From contig CAJTPK010000015.1 in assembly GCA_910578075.1 (NCBI GenBank), positions 1 through 64,000 of the forward strand: DNA of 64,000 nt. The letters are read 5' to 3'. A program made the position numbers and the translations under genes. Positions 1 to 9,224 of this stretch are shown here, in pieces; position 1 is the first letter of the stretch; each line of letters opens with the position of its first letter. The notes beneath the pieces are model-generated. The model was not told the origin of the DNA and did not search any database. It was given only the letters and a program-made list of their open reading frames with translations. The stretch is from an uncultured Muribaculaceae bacterium (GTDB taxonomy: Bacteria; Bacteroidota; Bacteroidia; Bacteroidales; Muribaculaceae).

Positions 1-2229
1 GGTTGCGTGGCAACTTCATTGGCACAGGTGCTATATTACCACCAGTGGCCGGATGTCGGCACCGGTTCTCATAAATATGAATGGAACGCGGGATATAGCG
101 ATGTGGCGGTAAAGCAGCTTTCATGCGATTTCTCACAATACCGTCCTGACTGGGACAACATGCTTCCGACATACGAGCTTGATGCCGAGGGCAAACCCAC
201 ATGGAACGATGCCCAGGCCAAGGCGGTGGCAGACCTGATGTATGCCTGCGGTGTATCTGTCGACATGAGCTACAATATTGACCAGGCAGGTGGCAGCGGC
301 GCGGTGTCGCGCATGCAGTCGTATGCTCTTGTGGACTATTTCAAATATAGCAAGGCGATTCGTTATAAATACCGCGACTATTGCTCATCTTCGGAATTTG
401 AGAAAATCATCTACGACAATCTCAAGGAGGGACTTCCCGTGCTATATAACGGACGCAGTTCGGCGGGTGGTCACTCATTCGTGTGCGATGGCTATGCCGG
501 CGACCATTATTTCCATTTCAACTGGGGATGGAGTGGAATCAGCGACGGCTATTTCTACCTCGCGCGTCTTAATCCCGAATCACTTGGTATCGGAGGAACT
601 GGCGGCGCCGCCGGATTCAACACCAACCAAGGTATCAGCTACAATATCCGCCCCGTCAAGGACGGAAACGATACCGGAGTGGCGGAAGATCCTTATTTCA
701 ACTGCGTGGGCAACTTCGACTACTATTCCCGTCAGGAGCAGACAGCCGCCAACGGAAAGAAGCTGACATTCACCATATTCAATGTAACAAGCCCTGTATC
801 TGGCTACAATGCCGGATTCTGGAACATGTCAAGCGTGAAGTTCGATGGCTATCTTGGAGTGATTGTCAAAGACAAGGATGGCAAAGAGACTTTCGTTGTG
901 GGAATTGAAGTCAAAGACGTAGCGACAAATTCCGGATATAAGCAGATACCTGCATATCTCGAAGAGTTCCCGGAGGGAACATATACAGTATATCCCGGTT
1001 ATTACAACACTGTAATCGACGATGGCGATTATATCAACGTTGTGAACGGCTACCGCAATTATGTGACAATGACCGTCGACGCTGAGGGCAACCGCACATT
1101 CACAAACCAAAAACTTGAGGATGAGATTGCCACAGCTCCTGAACTTGCCGTGACATGCTTCAACTATAATGGCGACATCTACAGCAATACACCTCATGAC
1201 TTCCTGCTGACAGTCGCAAACCACACTCCCGACAAGGATTATTATGGAGACCTGACAATGGTGCTCAAGAATTCAAAGGGTAAGGTGCTCGCTTCAAAAC
1301 CGCTCGGCAAATATGACGTGCCCGCCGGTCTGACGATCCCATATTCATTCAACCTAACCCTCGACCTGCTCAAAAATGACTACATTGTATCATTCAAGGA
1401 TTCATACGGTCGCGAGCTGCCCGGTGAATATCCGCTGACAATAGCAAAAAAAGGTTCAGAGTTGACTACTCAGCTACGCATAATGTCATACTCACCGGTT
1501 GATATAACCCCGCATTCCATTGTACCATCGGTCACATTCCAGGTAGGTAACTACGGCTCCACGGCTGTGGCAGCTCCTCAGTTTGGTCTATATTACTTCA
1601 AGCAAGGCGAGTCTACAAGAAAAGAACGGACATTCACATATCCCAGCCTAACAATTGAATCAGGCAAGGCTTACAACCTGCGTCTAACAGATGTCAATTT
1701 CGATCTGGAAGAGGGAGATTATGTAGTAAGAATGTATTGGTTCAAGCCATCCACTGATGGAGGAGACCCCACACGTACGCTTATAAGCAACCCTATCGCA
1801 TTGCGCGTTGGTTATCCAGTGGAGAGCGTAAGTCTGCCGGAGGATGAGATCATCCTCAAACCGGGCGACAGCTCTAAGCTCACCGCTACACTCACACCGG
1901 AGAACGCGACATTCCGCATCCTCAGCTGGACCAGCAGCAATCCTGCAGTGGCAACAGTTGACAACGACGGTAATGTGACCGCTATCTCTGAAGGTCACGC
2001 ATACATCTCCGCAACATCCCATAACGGAGCAAGCGATGTTACCAAGGTAGAGGTGAAAGAGACAAGCGCAGTCAGCGAGATTCTATCTGCAGGCGCGGAA
2101 ATCATCTCTGTCTACAACGCCGGCGGAATCAAGATCCTTGACCGTCCGACTGCCGATGAGATCAAAGCCCTCGAAAAGGGACTCTACATCGTCATTACAG
2201 ACAAAGGCTCGGTAAAACTTGCCATCTGA
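1..2229 (+). CDS. C10 family (streptopain-like) cysteine peptidase, 5' truncated
   Basis: The reading frame is open from base 1, so the gene begins left of the window. The first visible residues, GCVATSLAQ, are the nucleophile motif of C10 (streptopain/PrtT) peptidases, with the catalytic Cys at bases 4-6. The His motif GGHSFVCDGY and the Trp-rich motif FNWGWSG follow at about residues 155-180, so the catalytic half is nearly complete; the missing part would be the signal peptide and propeptide. The C-terminal half is beta-rich: a BIG2-type Ig-like domain (LKPGDSSKLTATLTPENATF, then SWTSSNPAVATVDNDGNVTA) near residues 610-695, then a short tail ending KGLYIVITDKGSVKLAI that resembles a type IX secretion sorting domain. 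Likely a secreted or cell-surface protease. The family call is firm; the sorting route is inferred. Confidence 0.88.
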   Translation, partial: GCVATSLAQVLYYHQWPDVGTGSHKYEWNAGYSDVAVKQLSCDFSQYRPDWDNMLPTYELDAEGKPTWNDAQAKAVADLMYACGVSVDMSYNIDQAGGSGAVSRMQSYALVDYFKYSKAIRYKYRDYCSSSEFEKIIYDNLKEGLPVLYNGRSSAGGHSFVCDGYAGDHYFHFNWGWSGISDGYFYLARLNPESLGIGGTGGAAGFNTNQGISYNIRPVKDGNDTGVAEDPYFNCVGNFDYYSRQEQTAANGKKLTFTIFNVTSPVSGYNAGFWNMSSVKFDGYLGVIVKDKDGKETFVVGIEVKDVATNSGYKQIPAYLEEFPEGTYTVYPGYYNTVIDDGDYINVVNGYRNYVTMTVDAEGNRTFTNQKLEDEIATAPELAVTCFNYNGDIYSNTPHDFLLTVANHTPDKDYYGDLTMVLKNSKGKVLASKPLGKYDVPAGLTIPYSFNLTLDLLKNDYIVSFKDSYGRELPGEYPLTIAKKGSELTTQLRIMSYSPVDITPHSIVPSVTFQVGNYGSTAVAAPQFGLYYFKQGESTRKERTFTYPSLTIESGKAYNLRLTDVNFDLEEGDYVVRMYWFKPSTDGGDPTRTLISNPIALRVGYPVESVSLPEDEIILKPGDSSKLTATLTPENATFRILSWTSSNPAVATVDNDGNVTAISEGHAYISATSHNGASDVTKVEVKETSAVSEILSAGAEIISVYNAGGIKILDRPTADEIKALEKGLYIVITDKGSVKLAI

Positions 2230-2253
2230 TAAATTGCAATTATAATTATCCGG

Positions 2254-2289
2254 AAGGGACAGACCTCTGTGTCTGCCCCTTTCTTTTTA
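2254..2289 (+). terminator. Rho-independent terminator after the C10 peptidase
   Basis: An 11-bp stem (AAGGGACAGAC pairing with GTCTGCCCCTT, one A-C mismatch) with a 6-nt loop is followed by TCTTTTT. It lies 25 nt after the peptidase stop and separates it from leuS. Confidence 0.8.
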
Positions 2290-2343
2290 CCCATTCCGAC
2301 CCACAAATAAGGAGGGCGAGGGAAGATTATGCGATATTTTTAT

Positions 2344-2351
2344 TAATTTTG
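2344..2351 (+). promoter_or_regulatory. Bacteroidetes -7 element for leuS
   Basis: TAATTTTG matches the Bacteroidetes -7 consensus TAnnTTTG and ends 26 nt before the leuS ATG. No clear TTTG -33 box is visible at 19-21 nt upstream, so the call rests on the -7 element and its position after the terminator. Confidence 0.5.
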
Positions 2352-2377
2352 CATTATAATCAACTGAATCAGAAAGT

Positions 2378-5140
2378 ATGGAATACAATCATAAGGAAAT
2401 CGAGAGCCGATGGCAGAACTATTGGCGCGAGAACGAGATATACAAGACTTCGGAGAATCCGGCAAAGGAGAAATTCTATGTGCTCGACATGTTCCCCTAC
2501 CCCTCGGGAGCGGGTCTGCATGTGGGTCACCCGTTAGGATATATCGCCAGCGACATATACGCACGCTTCAAACGCCAGAAGGGATTCAACGTCCTTCATC
2601 CGATGGGATATGATGCATATGGTCTTCCTGCCGAGCAATATGCCATCCAGACAGGCCAACACCCGGAAAAGACAACCACCGAGAATATAGCCCGTTACCG
2701 TTCCCAGCTTGACAAGATCGGTTTCTCTTTTGATTGGAGCCGCGAGGTGCGCACTTGCGATCCCGAATATTACAAATGGACACAGTGGGCATTCATGCAG
2801 ATGTTCAACTCCTACTATGATCTTGATCTGAAAAAGGCTCAGCCCATAAGCAAACTGACAGAGCATTTTGCAGCCCATGGTTCGGAGGGCATCAGTCCGG
2901 CATCTACAAAGGAGCTCTCCTTCACCGCTGCCGAATGGAACGCACTGACAGAAAAAGAACAGCGTGAACGCCTCATGAACTACCGCATCGCCTATCAGGG
3001 TGAGACAATGGTAAACTGGTGTCCGGAACTCGGCACAGTCCTCGCAAACGATGAGGTCAGCGAGGGTCTCAGCGTCAGAGGTGGATTCCCCGTAGAGCAG
3101 AAGCTGATGAACCAATGGTGTCTCCGCGTATCGGCATACGCTCCCCGCCTTCTCGATGATCTCGAGACTGTGGAATGGTCTGATTCACTGAAAGAGACAC
3201 AGCGCAACTGGATCGGACGCTCGGAAGGTGCGGAGATGCGTTTCCCCGTTGCAGGCAAAGATATTGAGCTTGAGATATTCACTACACGAGCCGACACTAT
3301 CTTCGGAGTTACATTCATGGTGCTTGCTCCTGAATCCGCTTACGTCAAGACGCTTACCACTCCCGAACAGAAAGAGGCTGTGGAGGCATATCTCAATGAG
3401 GTGAAACACAAGACCGAGCGCGAACGCCAGATCGAGAAGAAAGTGTCGGGTGTATTCACAGGAAGCTATGCCATCAATCCGTTGACAGGCAAGGAGATTC
3501 CTGTATGGATCAGCGATTATGTACTCGCAGGATACGGCACCGGAGCCATCATGGCTGTGCCGGCCCACGACTCGCGCGACTATGCATTTGCCCGTCATTT
3601 CTCGCTCCCCATCATACCGCTTATCGAAGGCGCTGACGTTTCTGAACAGAGCTTTGACGCAAAAGAGGGTAAGATGATCAATTCATGCGGCCCGAAACTC
3701 GACCTCAATGGCCTTGATGTGAAGGAGGCAATTGCCAAGACAAAGAGATTCATTGAGGAGGAGGGTCTCGGAAAAGTAAAGGTCAACTACCGTCTGCGCG
3801 ACGCGATCTTCTCTCGCCAGCGCTATTGGGGCGAACCCTTCCCCGTATATTACAAAGATGGCATAGCTTACCTGATGGATGAATCAGCCCTGCCGCTGCA
3901 GCTTCCCGCCGTGTCAAGCTATCTGCCCACTGAAGACGGACAGCCTCCGTTGGGACGTGCGGAAAACTGGACCACACCCGAAGGCTACCCCATAGAACTC
4001 TGCACAATGCCCGGATTCGCAGGATCTTCTGCATACTACCTCCGCTACATGGACCCGCACAACAGCGAGGCTCTTGTAAGCAAAGAGGCTGACGCTTACT
4101 GGCGTAATGTAGACCTCTATGTCGGAGGAGCCGAGCACGCCACAGGTCATCTTATATATTCACGTTTCTGGAATAAATTCCTTTATGACCTCGGCGTTGT
4201 TGTGGAACCGGAACCGTTCAAGAAACTCGTAAACCAAGGCATGATCCAGGGGCGTTCCAATTTTGTATACCGCATCAAGAACACGAACACGTTCGTCAGC
4301 CACGGTCTGCGCAAGGAATACGACACAACTCCGATCCGCGTGGATGTCAATATCGTCTCCAACGATATCCTCGACACCGAGGCGTTCCGCAACTGGCGTC
4401 CGGAATATGCAGATGCCGAGTTTGTGCTTGAGGACGACAAATACATCTGCGGCTATGCAGTGGAGAAGATGTCCAAATCGATGTTCAACGTTGTTAATCC
4501 TGATGATATCGTGGAGCGATATGGTGCCGATACCCTGCGCCTATACGAGATGTTCCTCGGGCCGGTGGAGCAATCGAAGCCTTGGGACACCAACGGCATA
4601 GACGGTGTCAACCGCTTCCTCAAAAAACTGTGGGGACTCTTTGAGAAAGCTGATCTCTCAGCCGATACAGACATGACCAAGGAGGAGAATAAGGCTGTCC
4701 ACAAGCTGATAAAGAAGATTTCAGATGATATCGAGAATTTCTCTTTCAACACCTCAGTGGCGGCATTCATGATCGCTGTCAATGATCTGACCGCGCTCAA
4801 ATCCACAAACCGTAAGGCAGTCGATGTCATTGCGCGCCTCATAGCGCCTTTCGCCCCGCACATCGCCGAGGAATTCTGGCATCGCCTCGGACACGAGGGA
4901 AGCGTTGTGGACTCAGAGTGGCCGGTATTCGATGCATCAGCCTTAGTTGAGGATACAGTGAAATATCCTGTAAGCTTCAACGGCAAGACCAGATTCATGA
5001 TCGAGGCACCTGCCGGCGCCTCAAAAGATGACGTTCAGGCCATGGCCCTCGCCGACACCAACGCCGCCCGCTGGCTCGACGGCAAAACCCCGAAGAAAAT
5101 CATCGTAGTCCCCAACAAAATCGTCAACATCGTCATTTAA
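2378..5140 (+). CDS. leuS: Leucyl-tRNA synthetase
   Basis: Class I aminoacyl-tRNA synthetase of 920 residues that charges tRNA-Leu with leucine in the cytoplasm. The N-terminal catalytic motif reads HVGH (residues 48-51, the HIGH signature) after FPYPSGAGL, and KMSKS lies at residues 697-701. A CP1 editing domain is expected between about residues 230 and 430; GYGTGAIMAVPAHDSRDYAF is the conserved editing-site stretch. The C-terminal anticodon-binding helical domain ends with KIIVVPNKIVNIVI. Length agrees with Bacteroidetes LeuRS. The ATG start fits the upstream TAATTTTG box. The next 400 bp are a repeat array, so it is probably transcribed alone. Confidence 0.97.
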   Translation: MEYNHKEIESRWQNYWRENEIYKTSENPAKEKFYVLDMFPYPSGAGLHVGHPLGYIASDIYARFKRQKGFNVLHPMGYDAYGLPAEQYAIQTGQHPEKTTTENIARYRSQLDKIGFSFDWSREVRTCDPEYYKWTQWAFMQMFNSYYDLDLKKAQPISKLTEHFAAHGSEGISPASTKELSFTAAEWNALTEKEQRERLMNYRIAYQGETMVNWCPELGTVLANDEVSEGLSVRGGFPVEQKLMNQWCLRVSAYAPRLLDDLETVEWSDSLKETQRNWIGRSEGAEMRFPVAGKDIELEIFTTRADTIFGVTFMVLAPESAYVKTLTTPEQKEAVEAYLNEVKHKTERERQIEKKVSGVFTGSYAINPLTGKEIPVWISDYVLAGYGTGAIMAVPAHDSRDYAFARHFSLPIIPLIEGADVSEQSFDAKEGKMINSCGPKLDLNGLDVKEAIAKTKRFIEEEGLGKVKVNYRLRDAIFSRQRYWGEPFPVYYKDGIAYLMDESALPLQLPAVSSYLPTEDGQPPLGRAENWTTPEGYPIELCTMPGFAGSSAYYLRYMDPHNSEALVSKEADAYWRNVDLYVGGAEHATGHLIYSRFWNKFLYDLGVVVEPEPFKKLVNQGMIQGRSNFVYRIKNTNTFVSHGLRKEYDTTPIRVDVNIVSNDILDTEAFRNWRPEYADAEFVLEDDKYICGYAVEKMSKSMFNVVNPDDIVERYGADTLRLYEMFLGPVEQSKPWDTNGIDGVNRFLKKLWGLFEKADLSADTDMTKEENKAVHKLIKKISDDIENFSFNTSVAAFMIAVNDLTALKSTNRKAVDVIARLIAPFAPHIAEEFWHRLGHEGSVVDSEWPVFDASALVEDTVKYPVSFNGKTRFMIEAPAGASKDDVQAMALADTNAARWLDGKTPKKIIVVPNKIVNIVI

Positions 5141-5154
5141 CCAGTCATATTATT

Positions 5155-5524
5155 TATCAAACCATTAAAACCATAGGAAACCAATTTTATTACCAAGTTT
5201 TTTTTCAAACTTTGAAACCATTGGAAACCATTTGGAAGACGGATGGTTTATCAAACCATTCAAACCAATGGAAACCAATTTTATTACCAAGGGTTTTTCA
5301 AACTTTGAAACCATTGGAAACCATTTGAAGACGGATGGTTTATCAAACCATTCAAACCATGGGTAACCATTTTTGAGGACCATAGTTTTTCAAACTTTGA
5401 AACCATTGGAAACCATTTGAAGACGGATGGTTTATCAAACCATTCAAACCATGGGTAACCATTTTTGAGGACCATAGTTTTTCAAACTTTGAAACCATTG
5501 GAAACCATTTTGAGGACTAAGTTT
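5155..5524 (-). repeat. Upstream array of ~92-bp repeats, four units
   Basis: Four tandem units begin at 5155, 5249, 5341 and 5433 (periods 94, 92, 92), marked by TATCAAACCATT. Each unit contains several AAACCATT/GGAAACC submotifs. Read on the minus strand the units match the downstream array at 5998-6925 (shared GAAAAACCCTTGG, TAATAAAATTGGTTTCC), so the two arrays are inverted about the gene between them. The first two units keep the TTTTATTACCAAG version and the last two carry a GAGGACCATAG variant. The array starts 15 nt after the leuS stop. Open minus-strand frames inside it merely reflect the repeat. Confidence 0.92.
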
Positions 5525-5543
5525 TTTAATATTTTAAACCATT

Positions 5544-5990
5544 ATGATTAAGCATCAGCAAGATTTGCTTTATACGGTCAAGGGTATTTGCATGGATATC
5601 CATAGCAAAGTCGGCTGTGGGCTAATGGAGCATGCTTATCATAAAATATTGAAAGAAAAACTTCAGAGAAATGGACACACTGTCCAGTCTGAGGTATCTA
5701 TTTCAATTACATATGAAGATATCGTAATTGAGAATGCCTATCGTGCTGATTTAATAGTCGACAACAAGCTCATAATCGAATTAAAAGCGATTGAGAAGTT
5801 GGAAACCGTACATTTCATGCAGTTAGGTTCATATATGCAGCTCAGTGGATTCCAATTGGGATTATTGGTAAATTTCCACGAACGCAATATATTAGATGGA
5901 ATGTATACAATGCGTCTGCCTGACTTAATAAAAAAATACGGCAAGCAAAATAATGGTTCCAATAGTAATAATGATTTGATAAAGTTTTAG
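5544..5990 (+). CDS. GxxExxY family protein, PD-(D/E)XK nuclease-like
   Basis: A 148-residue protein with the name-giving motif in GCGLMEHAY (G-L-M-E-H-A-Y, about residues 27-33). A PD-(D/E)XK-like core follows: RADLIVDNKLIIELKA (about residues 67-82), with D in ADLIVD and the E-L-K triad, then KLETVHFMQLGSYM. This family (PDDEXK_3 type) is predicted to be nuclease-like, but its function is unknown. Unlike neighbouring genes it is A/T rich and lies alone between two oppositely oriented repeat arrays, with the ATG just after the upstream array and the stop 7 nt before the downstream one. No toxin, methylase or transposase partner is visible. The family call is strong; activity on the repeats is only a hypothesis. 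Confidence 0.88.
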   Translation: MIKHQQDLLYTVKGICMDIHSKVGCGLMEHAYHKILKEKLQRNGHTVQSEVSISITYEDIVIENAYRADLIVDNKLIIELKAIEKLETVHFMQLGSYMQLSGFQLGLLVNFHERNILDGMYTMRLPDLIKKYGKQNNGSNSNNDLIKF

Positions 5991-5997
5991 CAGCCAA

Positions 5998-6925
5998 AAT
6001 GGTTTCAAATGGTTTCGATGGTTTAACAAACCATCCATGAGCAAGCTTGGTTTCCACTGGTCTAAATGGTTTGATTAAAATTTAGCGACCACAATGGTTT
6101 CAATTGGTTTCAAGGTTTGAAAAAAACCTGGTAATAAAATTGGTTTCCACTGGTCTAAATGGTTTGATTAAATATTAGCGACCGCAATGGTTTCAATTGG
6201 TTTCAAGGTTTGAAAAAACCTTGGTAATAAAATTGGTTTCCACTGGTCTAAATGGTTTGATTAAATATTAGCGACCACAATGGTTTCAAATGGTTTCAAG
6301 GTTTGAAAAACCCTTGGTAATAAAATTGGTTTCCACTGGTCTAAATGGTTTGATTAAATATTAGCGACCACAATGGTTTCAAATGGTTTCAAGGTTTGAA
6401 AAAACCTTGGTAATAAAATTGGTTTCCACTGGTCTAAATGGTTTGATTAAATATTAGCGACCGCAATGGTTTCAATTGGTTTCAAGGTTTGAAAAACCCT
6501 TGGTAATAAAATTGGTTTCCATTGGTCTAAATGGTTTGATTAAATATTAGCGACCACAATGGTTCCCAATGGTTTCAAGGTTTGAAAAACCCTTGGCAAT
6601 CAGATTGGTTTTCATTGGTCTAAATGGTTTGATTAAATATTAGCGACCACAATGGTTTCAAATGGTTTCAAGGTTTGAAAAACCCTTGGTAATAAAATTG
6701 GTTTCCATTGGTCTAAATGGTTTGATTAAATATTAGCGACCACAATGGTTTCAAATGGTTTCAAGGTTTGAAAAACCCTTGGTAATAAAATTGGTTTCCA
6801 CTGGTCTAAATGGTTTGATTAAATATTAGCGGCCACAATGGTTTCAAATGGTTTCAAGGTTTGAAAAACCCTTGGTAATCAGATTGGTTTTCATTGGTCT
6901 AAATGGTTTGATTAAATATTAGTTT
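5998..6925 (+). repeat. Downstream array of 93-bp repeats, about ten units
   Basis: The word TTTGATTAAA recurs at 6070, 6163, 6256, 6349, 6442, 6535, 6628, 6721, 6814 and 6907, an exact 93-bp period. Each unit carries TGGTTTCAA submotifs, a hairpin (CAAGGTTT-GAAA-AAACCTTG, perfect in units with AAACCTTG), TAATAAAATTGG and ATATTAGCGACC. Units differ by a few substitutions only. Relative to the array at 5155-5524 the orientation is inverted. The end lies 24 nt before the amylase start. There are no variable spacers, so it is not a CRISPR array. Confidence 0.95.
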
Positions 6926-6949
6926 GAATAATTTGAATATATTTATTTA

Positions 6950-8350
6950 TTGATAATGAGATATATAGTTTGTGGATTGATAATGGCGGCGATGATGGCC
7001 GCCACTGCCGGTTTGGCTAAGACACATAAGATCGGGGCGTTGAGCCCCAAGCCGAAGTGGATGGAGAATGCCGTGATCTACGAGGCGAATCTGCGTCAGG
7101 GCACAGCTTCCCGCGATCTCAAGGGATTGCAGCGCGAATTGCCTCGCCTCAAGGATCTTGGAGTGGATATCGTATGGCTGATGCCGATTCACCCCATCAG
7201 CGAGAAAAACCGCAAGGGCGGTCTCGGTTCTTATTATGCCGTAAAGGATTATAAAGTCGTCAATCCGGAATTCGGCACCATGGAGGATTTTAAAGAATTT
7301 GTCCGCACCGCCCATGCCCACGGAATGAAAGTTATTCTTGATGAGGTATGCAATCACACTGGCTGCGACAACGCATGGGTGACGGAACATCCGGAATATT
7401 ATGCCCGCAATGAAAAGGGCGAGATGTTCGGGCCGTTTGACTGGACCGACACCTATAAGCTCGATTATTCAAATCCGGCGACACGCGCCGCCATGATCGA
7501 TGCGTTGAAATTCTGGATAAAGGAAACGGACATCGACGGCTACCGTTGCGATGTGGCGGGAGAGGTTCCCACCGACTTCTGGGAGGAGGCTCGTCCTCAG
7601 CTCCAGGCAATCAAGCCGGTTTTCATGCTCGCAGAGTCATCCACACCTTCGCTGATGCGCAAGGCATTCGATGCTGACTACGCATGGCCTATGAAAGATG
7701 TGTTCAATGCCATAGCCGCCACCAAGGGTGTCAACAAATATGCGGAGGAAAAGAAACTCAATCTACCCAAGATGACGGCAGCTGACATCCCTGCCCTCAT
7801 AGAGCGTCAGAAAACGGAATATCCGCGTGGAAGCGTGCACATGAACATGATCACCAACCATGACCTCAGCTCCTGGGAAGGGACCGAATTCGAACGCTTC
7901 GGACCGGCGACAGGCACATTTGCTGTGCTCAGCTATACACTCCCAGGCATGCCGATGCTATATACCGGACAGGAGGTAGGCTTCAACCACGCCTTCGAGT
8001 TTTTCGAGCAGGATCCTGTTCAGCCCGACTACACAGCCAACGAATTCACGACCTTCTACGAGATTCTGAATTCTCTCAAGCACAACAACACCGCGCTCAA
8101 TGCCAACGAGCCTATAGAGCGTACAAACTTCATACAATCCGTAGATGAAGACGTCCTGACGTTCACCCGTCAGAACGGGAAAGATAAGATTGTGGTAATC
8201 GCCAACCTGTCGGACAAAAGCTCACGCGTGCACTACCTCCGCCGCGAGCCCTACGTAGTAGGACTCACAAACCTCTTCACCGGCGAGGCTGCAGCACTCC
8301 CCAAGACGCTCGCCCCCTGGCAATACGTAGTGTTCACCTCCACAAAATAA
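6950..8350 (+). CDS. Secreted GH13 family alpha-amylase-like glycosidase
   Basis: A 466-residue protein with an N-terminal signal peptide (MRYIVCGLIMAAMMAATAGLA), so periplasmic or surface exposed. The GH13 (beta/alpha)8 barrel shows region I as DEVCNHTG, the nucleophile in GYRCDVAGE (D201), the acid/base in MLAESSTP (E229) and the third carboxylate in ITNHDLSSW (D305). The C-terminal beta domain ends QYVVFTSTK. The family acts on alpha-glucans such as starch or maltodextrin. A second in-frame ATG at 6956 would also serve as start. Its upstream region is entirely the 93-bp repeat array. No SusC/D pair adjoins it, so it is a stand-alone gene; the specificity within GH13 is not determined. Confidence 0.92.
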   Translation: MIMRYIVCGLIMAAMMAATAGLAKTHKIGALSPKPKWMENAVIYEANLRQGTASRDLKGLQRELPRLKDLGVDIVWLMPIHPISEKNRKGGLGSYYAVKDYKVVNPEFGTMEDFKEFVRTAHAHGMKVILDEVCNHTGCDNAWVTEHPEYYARNEKGEMFGPFDWTDTYKLDYSNPATRAAMIDALKFWIKETDIDGYRCDVAGEVPTDFWEEARPQLQAIKPVFMLAESSTPSLMRKAFDADYAWPMKDVFNAIAATKGVNKYAEEKKLNLPKMTAADIPALIERQKTEYPRGSVHMNMITNHDLSSWEGTEFERFGPATGTFAVLSYTLPGMPMLYTGQEVGFNHAFEFFEQDPVQPDYTANEFTTFYEILNSLKHNNTALNANEPIERTNFIQSVDEDVLTFTRQNGKDKIVVIANLSDKSSRVHYLRREPYVVGLTNLFTGEAAALPKTLAPWQYVVFTSTK

Positions 8351-8380
8351 GGCAGGCTGATTTTTATGAAACGGAGCCTT
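8349..8380. repeat. 32-bp direct repeat A at the left end of the polysaccharide cassette
   Basis: It starts AAGGC, has TTTTTATGAAACGG in the middle and ends GCCTT. It matches 13519-13550 at about 24 of 32 positions in the same orientation without gaps. It covers the amylase stop and the end of the last glycosyltransferase, and an adjoining hairpin GGAGCC-TT-GGCTCC (8373-8386) may act as terminator between the convergent genes. Confidence 0.5.
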
Positions 8381-9224
8381 GGCTCCATGAAAGTATATAT
8401 TCGGAAGGAGACTGGAAGTTTTTGAACTGACCAGTTTTCTTCCTTTTTCTATTATCAAATGGCAATCTTAGTTTATAATAACTGACTTCAGCTATCTTAT
8501 AAGCATATCGACAACCTTCTAACAAAAAATTAGAATAGACATTATTTTTACGATAGGCATTCATATGATCTTTAAAGATCTGACGATGGCTTCCCAGACC
8601 GGAGGTCGATGCCCCTCCAATTCTCATTGTCACAAAATTCTTTTTTATATACCGTATTGAAATATTATGGAGATATATAAATCGAAGCAATAATTCAAAA
8701 TCAGCCGCGATCCGGAAACTGGGATCAAACAGACCGAATTTCTCATAAACATCCCGGCGGCAATAGAATGAGGGATGTGCAGGCATAAAACCCATGCACA
8801 TCTTCCATCGTTTGAATCTTTTAGAAGAATAATATCTTATTCCTTCACTCACATTGTTATCCTTGATATAATGGACATCAGCAAATACAGCATCTACTCC
8901 ACCGATATTATCAGCCACAGACATCAGGACATCTGCACTACTAAAAAAATCATCGCTGTTTAAAATACCGATTATATCCCCTGTTGCCATCCTGAGTCCT
9001 TTGTTCATGGCATCGTATATTCCATTATCCGATTCGCTCACATACTTAAGATTCCCATGATACTTAGGTTCGATCTCGCGCACAATTTTCATGGTGTCAT
9101 CAGTTGACCCACCGTCAACAATAATATGCTCTATATCGGTATACGACTGCGCGAGGACACTCGTCATCGTATCCTTTATTGTCTTTCCGCTATTATACGC
9201 TGTTGTTATAATCGAGATTTTCAT
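8364..9224 (-). CDS. Family 2 glycosyltransferase (WcaA-like)
   Basis: A 286-residue GT-A fold enzyme. It opens with MKISIITTAYNSGKTIKDT and has the nucleotide-sugar site IVDGGSTDDT (residues 35-44) and the metal-binding motif NSDDFF near residue 90. SESDNGIYDAMNKG is typical of the subgroup that extends exopolysaccharide repeat units. It presumably adds a sugar to the lipid-linked repeat unit at the cytoplasmic membrane face. The ATG overlaps the preceding gene's stop by 4 nt, so the two are translationally coupled. It is the last gene of the minus-strand operon and converges on the amylase. Donor and acceptor cannot be read from sequence. Confidence 0.9.
   Translation of the reverse strand: MKISIITTAYNSGKTIKDTMTSVLAQSYTDIEHIIVDGGSTDDTMKIVREIEPKYHGNLKYVSESDNGIYDAMNKGLRMATGDIIGILNSDDFFSSADVLMSVADNIGGVDAVFADVHYIKDNNVSEGIRYYSSKRFKRWKMCMGFMPAHPSFYCRRDVYEKFGLFDPSFRIAADFELLLRFIYLHNISIRYIKKNFVTMRIGGASTSGLGSHRQIFKDHMNAYRKNNVYSNFLLEGCRYAYKIAEVSYYKLRLPFDNRKRKKTGQFKNFQSPSEYILSWSQGSVS

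Noticed and set aside
5165..5475. Two minus-strand reading frames with repeated WFPMVSKFEK-like peptides
   Set aside because: They are the repeat array read in an open frame; the period is 92 bp so the frame does not persist, and no start signal or family is seen.
5998..6925. CRISPR array
   Set aside because: Whole 93-bp units are repeated; there are no unique spacers and no cas genes.
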